Shown here one piece after another: positions 1 to 4,446 of a DNA stretch of 6,311 nucleotides. Source of the DNA: a bacterium (GTDB lineage Bacteria; Patescibacteriota; Minisyncoccia; Phycocordibacterales; Phycocordibacteraceae). Both the position numbers and the translations under genes were made by a program. The DNA is taken from positions 1-6,311 of the forward strand of contig JAKAMJ010000038.1 of the NCBI GenBank assembly GCA_021812955.1, in the 5' to 3' direction. The notes under the pieces are model-generated. The model was not told the DNA's origin. It saw only the letters and a list, made by a program, of their open reading frames with translations, and made no database searches. Every line of letters begins with the position of its first letter. The stretch's first letter is position 1.

Positions 1-1
1 G

Positions 2-934
2 TCGCAAGACCAGTCCATCGCGGTCGCCTACATGACGCAGGATGCGACCGTGACTATCGCCGCGCCGTTCATCCAGACGAAGCTGACGCTGAACGGGAAC
101 GATTCGCAACCGATCGCGCTCGCGCCCAGGAGCACGCAGAGCGCGTCACTTTCTTACACCAACACGCTCTCGACCTCGGTGGCGAACGCGTCTGTCGTGG
201 TGAGCATCTCCGGTTCGGCGATCGATTATGGCACTATCCGCGCGACAAGCGGGTTCTACGATTCTTCCAGCCATTCAATCGTGTTCAGCAAGGATACCGA
301 CCCATCGCTGGCGATGCTTGCGCCGGGCGCTTCCGGCATCGGCACGTTCACGTTCTCGACGTTGCCGCCGGGGGGCGCTTCGCCTACGGTGACTTTCTCA
401 ATATCGGCATCCGGCACGCGGGCGGGGCAGGCTGGCGTGCCTGAGCAGGTGACTACGTCTGCCGCAGTCGCCGCAAAAGTCATGACGACCGTGTCGTTGC
501 AGGCGTATTCCTCGCGCGTGAGCGGGCCCGTCCCTCCCGCATCAGGAAAGACGACGACCTATGCCGTCATCTGGAACGCGCAAAATGATGGCAGTGCCGT
601 GGCCGGTGGTTCCGTGACGGCGACACTGCCGAGTTACGTCACGTATACGGGTGAGACGTCCGGGCAAGGCTCATTCTCGTATGACAGCGCCGCGCGCACG
701 GTCACGTGGAGTGTCGGTAACCTGCCGCAGGGCGGCGCGGCCGAGGGCAGGTTCCAGGTGGCGCTCGTGCCGTCCACGTCTCAGGAGGGGAGCATCGTGC
801 CGCTTACGAGCAAGGCGGCGTTCTCCGGCTATGACCGTTTCGCAGGCGTCCAGGTTTCGACCTCTGCCGACCCGGCGACGACCGAGACTCCGAAAGACAC
901 TGGATACGCCCCCGCGGACGCGGTCGTCAAATGA
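2..934 (+). CDS. Secreted DUF11-like beta-repeat protein, C-terminal part (5' end outside window)
   Basis: The frame is open to the window edge, so the start lies upstream; 310 residues are visible, ending at TGA (932-934). The ATG at 32 is merely the first in-window methionine and has no reason to be the start. The composition is Ser/Thr/Gly/Ala/Val-rich with almost no Lys or Cys, as in extracellular beta-sandwich proteins. Two tandem units can be seen. The first contains SYTNTLSTSVANASVVVSIS and ends near TFSTLPPGG; the second contains IWNAQNDGSAVAGGSVTATL and ends near VGNLPQGG. Both follow the plan of DUF11 or 'conserved repeat' domains: a strand with N and G, a variable loop, then a W/F-x-x-x-x-LPxGG strand. 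No C-terminal transmembrane segment, LPxTG or sorting domain is visible, so anchoring, if any, must be N-terminal. A surface or adhesive role is inferred from the architecture only. The tail (TETPKDTGYAPADAVVK) is low-complexity. It lies 85 bases upstream of rpsF, behind a hairpin, and is probably a separate transcription unit. Confidence 0.8.
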   Translation, partial: SQDQSIAVAYMTQDATVTIAAPFIQTKLTLNGNDSQPIALAPRSTQSASLSYTNTLSTSVANASVVVSISGSAIDYGTIRATSGFYDSSSHSIVFSKDTDPSLAMLAPGASGIGTFTFSTLPPGGASPTVTFSISASGTRAGQAGVPEQVTTSAAVAAKVMTTVSLQAYSSRVSGPVPPASGKTTTYAVIWNAQNDGSAVAGGSVTATLPSYVTYTGETSGQGSFSYDSAARTVTWSVGNLPQGGAAEGRFQVALVPSTSQEGSIVPLTSKAAFSGYDRFAGVQVSTSADPATTETPKDTGYAPADAVVK

Positions 935-937
935 TGT

Positions 938-960
938 CCCGCCGCTTCTTGCGCGGCGGG
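938..960 (+). terminator. GC-rich hairpin after the secreted-protein gene (weak terminator candidate)
   Basis: A perfect 8-bp stem, CCCGCCGC (938-945) with GCGGCGGG (953-960), encloses a 7-base loop and begins 3 bases after the TGA stop. The stem is very stable, but the following bases are G-rich (GGCGCGTGGG) and there is no U-tract. It therefore fails the usual intrinsic-terminator test and may act instead as an mRNA 3' end stabiliser or a weak pause site. Its position between a finished gene and the rpsF promoter candidate fits a transcription boundary. Confidence 0.4.
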
Positions 961-981
961 GGCGCGTGGGGGGCGCGTGTG

Positions 982-1010
982 TTGCGAGAGGAAAGGGCTC
1001 GTGCTAAGGT
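982..1010 (+). promoter_or_regulatory. Candidate sigma70-type promoter for rpsF-ssb-rpsR
   Basis: TTGCGA (982-987) is separated by exactly 17 bases from TAAGGT (1005-1010), which is preceded by TGC (1002-1004), an extended -10 element. The predicted transcription start falls at about 1017, only a few bases before the rpsF ATG at 1020, so the mRNA would be leaderless or nearly so. The same bases (AAGGTGAGGG, 1006-1015) can instead be read as a Shine-Dalgarno sequence, and the two readings are hard to reconcile. The promoter reading rests on spacing and position only. Confidence 0.4.
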
Positions 1011-1019
1011 GAGGGAATT

Positions 1020-1508
1020 ATGGCGAAAAATCAAGATAAAGACGTGCTCGTGGACGAGACCGAGGATACGGGCGCGGAAGGCCGTGTCTACGAGCTCGGG
1101 TTCCATCTCGATCCGGAGTTGCCGGTCGAGGAGATGAAGAAAGCGCATCAGGCGCTTCGTGCGCTTGTCGCGAGCAAGGGAGGCATCGTCGCAGAGGTGG
1201 ACCCGCAGAAGATCCAGCTCGCCTACACCATTTCCCGCCAGGAGGTGTCCGGCCGCCGCGACTTCAATTCAGCGTATTTCGGGTGGGTCGTATATGAGGC
1301 GGCAGCAACCGATCATGCCGAGATCGTCTCCGCTGTCGGAGCGAACAAGTCCGTCATCCGGTTCATCGACCTGGTTACTACGAAAGAAGACGCCCGCCAC
1401 GCGCTCGAGGTGCACGAGCTTCTTATGAAAGCCGCGGAGTCGGAGTCGTCGTCCGAAGACGACTTGAACGCCGAGCTGGACGCCGCGCTCGAGAATCCTG
1501 CGGTATAA
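1020..1508 (+). CDS. rpsF: 30S ribosomal protein bS6, with N- and C-terminal extensions
   Basis: This is the small-subunit protein that pairs with bS18 on the platform of the 30S ribosome. The protein has 162 residues. The S6 ferredoxin-like core spans about residues 22-125, with the opening strand RVYELGFHLDPEL, the helix EEMKKAHQALRALVASKGG, the strand IQLAYTISRQ, and the closing segment SVIRFIDLVTTKE. Sequence similarity alone is modest; the assignment is greatly strengthened by ssb and rpsR directly downstream, the classic bacterial order. It is longer than the usual 95-135 residues: an acidic N-terminal stretch of about 20 residues (KDVLVDETEDTGAE) and an acidic C-terminal tail (ESESSSEDDLNAELDAALE) flank the core. 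The ATG at 1020 is preceded by AAGGTGAGGG, the only Shine-Dalgarno-like sequence among the starts in this window. The stop codon TAA overlaps a TATAAT that may drive ssb. The gap to ssb is 7 bases. Confidence 0.88.
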   Translation: MAKNQDKDVLVDETEDTGAEGRVYELGFHLDPELPVEEMKKAHQALRALVASKGGIVAEVDPQKIQLAYTISRQEVSGRRDFNSAYFGWVVYEAAATDHAEIVSAVGANKSVIRFIDLVTTKEDARHALEVHELLMKAAESESSSEDDLNAELDAALENPAV

Positions 1509-1509
1509 T
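1504..1509 (+). promoter_or_regulatory. Perfect -10 hexamer overlapping the rpsF stop, six bases before the ssb ATG
   Basis: TATAAT occupies 1504-1509 and contains the rpsF stop TAA (1506-1508). The ssb ATG begins at 1516, which is where transcription would start from this -10 element, so the product would be a leaderless ssb mRNA. No -35 element stands at the matching distance (1481-1486 reads CGCCGC), and there is no TGn extension. The match may arise by chance from a Val-stop junction, but an exact consensus hexamer in GC-rich sequence at this distance is notable. Confidence 0.3.
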
Positions 1510-1515
1510 ACGACC

Positions 1516-1968
1516 ATGTATCTCAACAAGGTACTTCTCTACGGCAACCTCACCCGCGATCCGGAGCCGAAAGCGCTTCCGGGCGGGAACCAGGTCGTCA
1601 ATTTCAGCATCGCGACAAATCGCGTCTACAAGGATAAGAACGGCCAGAAGCAGGAAGCGACCGAGTTCCACAACGTCGTCGCGTTCGCGCGCTCGGCGGA
1701 GCTCATCGCGCAATATCTGAAAAAGGGCCAGCCGATTTACGTCGAAGGTCGTCTGCAGACGCGCTCGTGGGACGGGGCGGACGGTAAGAAGAATTACCGC
1801 ACGGAGATTGTCGTGGACTCGTTCCAGTTCGGCCCGAAGGGCGGCGCGACAGGCGCTGCGGGCGGCTCCTCAAGCTATACGCGCGACGAGCAGCCGGCTC
1901 CTGCCGCGGCAGATGGAGACATCCAGTACCCTGACGAAGAGATCAACCCGGAAGACATTCCGTTCTAG
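1516..1968 (+). CDS. ssb: Single-stranded DNA-binding protein SSB
   Basis: It binds and protects single-stranded DNA during replication, repair and recombination, and recruits partner enzymes through its C-terminal tip. The protein has 150 residues. The OB-fold covers about residues 1-107 and opens with MYLNKVLLYGNLTRDPE, a typical SSB start. It continues with VVNFSIATNRVYKD, the TEFHNVVAF strand, AELIAQYLKKGQPIYVEGRL and RTEIVVDSFQF. A Gly/Ser/Ala-rich disordered linker (about 108-134) follows. The protein ends in an acidic tip, DEEINPEDIPF, equivalent to the DDDIPF peptide that binds replication and repair proteins. Length and order are normal for the family. It sits between rpsF (7-base gap) and rpsR (22-base A/T-only gap). 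No Shine-Dalgarno sequence precedes the ATG. RecA, encoded on the other strand in this window, is a functional partner at single-stranded DNA. Confidence 0.97.
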   Translation: MYLNKVLLYGNLTRDPEPKALPGGNQVVNFSIATNRVYKDKNGQKQEATEFHNVVAFARSAELIAQYLKKGQPIYVEGRLQTRSWDGADGKKNYRTEIVVDSFQFGPKGGATGAAGGSSSYTRDEQPAPAAADGDIQYPDEEINPEDIPF

Positions 1969-1990
1969 TTAAATATTTAAACATTTGATT
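1969..1990 (+). promoter_or_regulatory. A/T-rich leader of rpsR with a 12-bp perfect palindrome
   Basis: The 22 bases between the ssb stop and the rpsR ATG hold only two G/C bases, while both flanks are GC-rich. TTAAATATTTAA (1969-1980) is its own reverse complement. There is no Shine-Dalgarno sequence. Two readings are possible: an unstructured A/U-rich initiation region that helps ribosomes load on rpsR, or a weak -10 element such as TATTTA (1974-1979) with its start just before the ATG. No matching -35 is visible (1951-1956 reads GAAGAC), so the translational reading is preferred. Confidence 0.35.
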
Positions 1991-2197
1991 ATGGCATACC
2001 AATCTGAACGTGAGGAGATAGAGCTCAAGAAGCATATAGACTACAAGGACGTCGCATATCTGCGGCAGTTCGTCAGCCCGCACGCGAAGATCCTCGCGAA
2101 GAAGCGCACGGGCGTCCCCTCCGGGAAGCAGCGCGAGATCGCTCAGGCGATCAAACGTGCCCGCTACATGGCGCTCCTCCCGTACGTCGCGGCATAA
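1991..2197 (+). CDS. rpsR: 30S ribosomal protein bS18
   Basis: A small basic protein of 68 residues that binds 16S rRNA next to bS6 on the 30S platform. Family hallmarks are visible: IDYKDVAYLRQFVSPHAKIL (residues about 17-36), the RRTG-type turn KKRTGVPSGKQ, and the ending REIAQAIKRARYMALLPYV, matching the conserved Q-x-x-I-x-x-A-I-K-R-A-R-x-x-x-L-L-P-Y pattern. The start is taken at ATG 1991 (MAYQSEREE). A TTG two codons upstream (1985) is in frame but would add only Met-Ile and has no supporting site. Usual length is about 70-80, so this is a slightly short form, and no zinc-binding cysteines are present. It is the last gene of the rpsF-ssb-rpsR unit and is followed 11 bases later by a strong terminator. 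rplI, which often follows, is missing here. Confidence 0.96.
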   Translation: MAYQSEREEIELKKHIDYKDVAYLRQFVSPHAKILAKKRTGVPSGKQREIAQAIKRARYMALLPYVAA

Positions 2198-2208
2198 GTC
2201 CGCCCAAC

Positions 2209-2235
2209 AAAAGCCGCTATGGAAGCGGCTTTTTT
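2209..2235 (+). terminator. Intrinsic terminator of the rpsF-ssb-rpsR unit
   Basis: AAAAGCCGCT (2209-2218) pairs perfectly with AGCGGCTTTT (2224-2233) around the 5-base loop ATGGA, giving a 10-bp stem that runs into TTTTTT (2230-2235). This is a textbook intrinsic terminator, 11 bases after the rpsR stop. On the opposite strand the run of A becomes only four T, so it acts mainly on the + strand. Confidence 0.93.
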
Positions 2236-2265
2236 GATGGGCCTGGAGTTGTACACACTGGCGTT

Positions 2266-2294
2266 TTGACTTTTTGGGATGGTGAGGATATATT
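2266..2294 (+). promoter_or_regulatory. Near-consensus promoter inside the convergent intergenic gap
   Basis: TTGACT (2266-2271) and TATATT (2289-2294) are separated by exactly 17 bases. Each hexamer matches the sigma70 consensus at five of six positions, making this the best promoter in the window. It lies downstream of the rpsR terminator and points toward the 3' end of efp, with no conventional gene ahead of it. Predicted transcription start is about 2301. A promoter this good with no protein gene to serve is the main argument for a small RNA at 2301-2384. Confidence 0.6.
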
Positions 2295-2300
2295 GACTGA

Positions 2301-2384
2301 ACAAATGCCTTCGGGCCGGCCCTCCGCAAGGAGGGACAAAAATACGAAAAGCCGTTAAAGCATGTCTTTGACGGCTTTTCGTAT
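2301..2384 (+). ncRNA. Candidate small structured RNA of about 80 nt (unrecognised)
   Basis: Starting about 7 bases after a strong -10, the + strand folds into three successive hairpins. Hairpin 1 is GCC-TTCG-GGC (2307-2316), with a canonical cUUCGg tetraloop. Hairpin 2 is CCCTCC-GCAA-GGAGGG (2320-2335), with a GNRA tetraloop. Hairpin 3 is a 19-bp stem (2342-2360 with 2366-2384) with a 5-base loop. Three details favour the + strand as the RNA: both tetraloops are of the exceptionally stable kind only on this strand, and the single non-Watson-Crick pair in hairpin 3 (T2356/G2370) is a G-U wobble here but an A-C mismatch on the other strand. Hairpin 3 carries AAAA and TTTT flanks around its GC core and could end the transcript near 2379-2384, although the U-tract is only four long. 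I do not recognise it as tmRNA, 6S, SRP RNA or a known riboswitch. Function is unknown. Confidence 0.42.
2338..2384 (-). terminator. Terminator of the ftsK-recA-efp direction (probably bidirectional)
   Basis: ATACGAAAAGCCGT (2342-2355) pairs perfectly with ACGGCTTTTCGTAT (2371-2384), and the stem continues inward with AAAG/CTTT after one imperfect pair, around the loop 2361-2365. Read on the - strand, the stem is followed by TTTTT (complement of 2338-2342), giving a proper intrinsic terminator 61 bases past the efp stop. Read on the + strand, the core GCCGT/ACGGC is followed by TTTT, so it can also end transcripts coming from the left. The motif AAAAGCCG is shared with the rpsR terminator. 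Confidence 0.8.
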
Positions 2385-2445
2385 GCACTCGAACGTATCT
2401 TTATCGACGATTGCGGCTTAAAGAAAGAAAATAGTTTTTGTTAAG

Positions 2446-3021
2446 TTACGACTTCTCGACGCGTTCGGTGTATTCGCCGGTGTCGGTGTTGATGCGGACG
2501 ATGTCGCCCGGATTGATGAAGAGCGGTACGTTCACCCTAGCGCCGGTCGAGAGCGTTGCGATCTTGCTGCCGCCGGTCACTGTGCTGCCTTTCACGGATG
2601 GAGGCGCGTCCTTCACTTCCAGGTCGACCTTCACCGGTATCTTGATGGTTATAGGCTTCCCCTCGTAGGTAAGCACCTCGACAGCCGCGTTGGGCGCGAG
2701 CCATTGCACCTGGTCGTGGACGGTGTCCGCAGGGAAGGAGAATCGGTTCTTCGGGTTGCCTTCCTCGGCGAACCAGCTCTCGTTCTTGTTGGTGAAGAGA
2801 TAAATGGCGCCCATGCGCTCGATATCCGCCTCGGTCACGGTCTCGTTCTGATGGAAGGAGATCTCGATGACCTTGCCCGTCACGAGGTGGCGCAGCTTGG
2901 TCTGGTTTACCGGCTTGCGCTGCTGCATGCGGAAGATGTGCGCCGAGAGCACCTCGTACGGCTCGTTATTGTAGTTAATGATGCACTTCGAGAGTATCTC
3001 GTTATACGAAAGTACGGCCAT
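2446..3021 (-). CDS. efp: Translation elongation factor P, with an unusual loop tip
   Basis: EF-P binds between the P and E sites of the ribosome and rescues synthesis through consecutive prolines. The protein has 191 residues, close to the 188 of E. coli. It has the three beta-barrel domains of the family: an N-terminal KOW-like domain (about 1-63), an OB domain (about 65-127) and a C-terminal domain (about 130-188). The last holds the signature ATLSTGARVNVPLFINPGD and the ending TGEYTERVEK. Aligned by eye with E. coli EF-P without gaps (both have EPY at residues 20-22 and KLR at 42-44), position 34, the lysine that is beta-lysylated in E. coli, is glutamine. The loop reads RMQQRKPVNQ instead of KPGKGQAFAR. 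Arginine 32, used in EarP-type EF-P, is also absent (Met). It lies 35 bases after recA, without a Shine-Dalgarno sequence, and is followed by a terminator at 2384-2338. Confidence 0.96.
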   Translation of the reverse strand: MAVLSYNEILSKCIINYNNEPYEVLSAHIFRMQQRKPVNQTKLRHLVTGKVIEISFHQNETVTEADIERMGAIYLFTNKNESWFAEEGNPKNRFSFPADTVHDQVQWLAPNAAVEVLTYEGKPITIKIPVKVDLEVKDAPPSVKGSTVTGGSKIATLSTGARVNVPLFINPGDIVRINTDTGEYTERVEKS

Positions 3022-3056
3022 GGCTGGAAGCTTATGTCTAATTTCTATCCACCCTA

Positions 3057-4106
3057 CTACGCTTCGGCGAGTTTTGCACGGATCTGCTTGAGGAGCTCCT
3101 TGGCGACGTCCTTGTGCTCGCGGAGGAAGGTGCGGGAAGCGTCATAGCCGCGGCCGAGGGAGGTGTCGCCCATCTTGTAGCTCGAGCCGGACTTCTGGAC
3201 GAGGTCGTATTTCTCGCCGAGCGCGAGTAGCTCGCCTTCGCGGCTGATGCCCTCGTTGTAGAGGAGGTCGAACTCGGTCGTGCGGAACGGGGCGGCGACC
3301 TTGTTCTTCACCACCTTCACGCGCACGCGCCCGCCGACGACTTCTTCGCCTTTCTTTATGGATGCGATGCGGCGGATGTCGAGGCGCACCGAGGTGTAGA
3401 ACTTGAGCGCCTTGCCGCCGGGAGTGGTCTCCGGGTTGCCAAACATGACGCCGATCTGCATGCGTATCTGGTTGATGAATATGACGATGGTCTTGGTGCG
3501 GGCAGTGATGGCGGTGAGCTTGCGGAGCGCCTGGCTCATGAGCCGTGCCTGCTTGCCCACGTGCTGCTGGCCCATCTCGCCTTCGATTTCATCCTTCGGA
3601 GTGAGTGCGGCGACCGAGTCCACGATGATGACGTCTACGTTTCCGCTACGCACCAGGCTCTCCACGATGTCGAGCGCCTGCTCTCCGGTGTCCGGCTGAG
3701 AGAAGAGGAGCTCGTCGAGCTTCACGCCGATGCGCCGCGCGTATTCCGGATCGAGCGCGTGCTCAGCATCGACAAACGCGGCGACGCCGCCGGATTTCTG
3801 CGCTTCGGCGATGACGTGCAGCGCGAGCGTCGTCTTGCCGCTCGACTCGGGGCCGAATATCTCGATGATGCGGCCGCAGGGGAGGCCGCCCACGCCGAGC
3901 GCGGCGTCGAGCCCGATCGAGCCGGTCGGGACGGACGGGATCTTCTGGGTGGCGTTCGAGCCGAAGACGCTGATGGCTTCATCGCCGAACTTGGTGCGGA
4001 TCTCCTTGAGCGCTTGGTCTATCGACTTCTGGCGCTCCGAGGCGTCCGTGCTAGCCGCGGAGACGGTCTTCGGGGTCTTTTCTTTCTTCGGTTTTATGGG
4101 TGCCAT
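3057..4106 (-). CDS. recA: Recombinase A
   Basis: The ATP-dependent strand-exchange protein of homologous recombination and SOS signalling, acting on SSB-coated single-stranded DNA. The chosen start, ATG at 4106, gives 349 residues. An open frame continues to 4286, but that part overlaps the upstream gene and looks like out-of-frame sequence, so the longer reading is rejected. Visible motifs: Walker A GPESSGKT (85-92), catalytic Glu in FVDAEHALDP (Glu115), Walker B VIIVDSVAALTP (about 159-170), and the L2 region and its flanks INQIRMQIGVMFGNPETTPG (211-230), followed by KALKFYTSVRLDIRR and VKVVKNKVAAPFR. The core is fully intact. The N-terminus carries a Lys-rich extension (MAPIKPKKEKTPKTV) of about 20 residues. 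The C-terminus ends AKELLKQIRAKLAEA and lacks the long acidic tail known in E. coli. The gene begins 16 bases after the preceding exported-protein gene, without a Shine-Dalgarno sequence. Confidence 0.98.
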   Translation of the reverse strand: MAPIKPKKEKTPKTVSAASTDASERQKSIDQALKEIRTKFGDEAISVFGSNATQKIPSVPTGSIGLDAALGVGGLPCGRIIEIFGPESSGKTTLALHVIAEAQKSGGVAAFVDAEHALDPEYARRIGVKLDELLFSQPDTGEQALDIVESLVRSGNVDVIIVDSVAALTPKDEIEGEMGQQHVGKQARLMSQALRKLTAITARTKTIVIFINQIRMQIGVMFGNPETTPGGKALKFYTSVRLDIRRIASIKKGEEVVGGRVRVKVVKNKVAAPFRTTEFDLLYNEGISREGELLALGEKYDLVQKSGSSYKMGDTSLGRGYDASRTFLREHKDVAKELLKQIRAKLAEA

Positions 4107-4122
4107 GGGCGTAACGTGATGA

Positions 4123-4443
4123 TTAAGGGACGAAGACGGTTCGGGTGGCCGTAACGCGCCGGCCGAACCGGTCCGCGGCCGTAAAGGTAAGTATAGACGT
4201 TCCGCGCGGAAGGGTAAGGGTCGAGGAGAAACCGCCCCGCTCGTCGCGGAGGACCGGCGCGCCGTCGAGCGTGAGCAGCGCGACATGCGCCACGGAGCCG
4301 CGCACCGAGACGATGCCGCCCGGGACCGGCGCGCTGTCGCGCGGGGCGGCCACCGAGAGCGCCGGGCCGGAGAGGATAGGCCACGCCTCGACGAGCCCGT
4401 ATGCCGCGAGCGCGATGAGCACGAGCGAAAGGAGGAGCTTCAT
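4123..4443 (-). CDS. Small exported Ig-like (glucodextranase domain B-like) protein
   Basis: A 106-residue protein with one hydrophobic segment at residues 2-22 (KLLLSLVLIALAAYGLVEAW), acting as an uncleaved anchor or signal peptide. No clear lipobox cysteine is present. The remaining 80 residues look like one beta-sandwich domain. Its segments include GGIVSVRGSVAHVALLTLDG, PVLRDERGGFSSTLTLP, GTSILTFTAADRFGRRV and a final TRTVFVP strand. The pattern of a substituent (DGxPV), DExGxF, LPxGxxxLTFxAxDxxGR matches the Ig-like fold described in glucodextranase domain B and related bacterial surface modules. This is pattern recognition, not a search result. It starts 3 bases after the ftsK stop and ends 16 bases before recA, so it is almost certainly co-transcribed with both. 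Its outward-facing domain suggests an envelope or division-site role linked to FtsK; that is inference. Function is unknown. Confidence 0.82.
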   Translation of the reverse strand: MKLLLSLVLIALAAYGLVEAWPILSGPALSVAAPRDSAPVPGGIVSVRGSVAHVALLTLDGAPVLRDERGGFSSTLTLPRGTSILTFTAADRFGRRVTATRTVFVP

Positions 4444-4446
4444 GCG

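Noticed and set aside
961..979. Short direct repeat GGCGCGTG (961-968 and 972-979)
   Set aside because: Two copies of an 8-mer in a G-rich stretch are expected by chance and have no context.
1943..2329. 128-codon open frame on the - strand opposite rpsR
   Set aside because: It is antisense to rpsR and two terminators, resembles no family, and follows the shadow of the real coding strand.
2362..2421. 19-codon mini-ORF on the + strand starting in the loop of the 19-bp hairpin
   Set aside because: The nearest Shine-Dalgarno-like AAGGAGG is about 27 bases away and its start is in a terminator loop; no support for translation.
3022..3056. Possible separate efp promoter (CATAAG or TAAGCT just before the ATG)
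   Set aside because: The hexamers match the consensus poorly and there is no -35 at the right spacing.
3561..4154. 197-codon open frame on the + strand opposite recA
   Set aside because: High-GC antisense shadow of recA; composition is Arg/Asp/Glu/Ala-rich without motifs.
4107..4286. 60-residue upstream extension of RecA (open frame from 4286)
   Set aside because: It overlaps the 106-aa gene in another frame, is Arg/Pro/Ser-rich shadow sequence, and the ATG at 4106 gives a normal RecA length.
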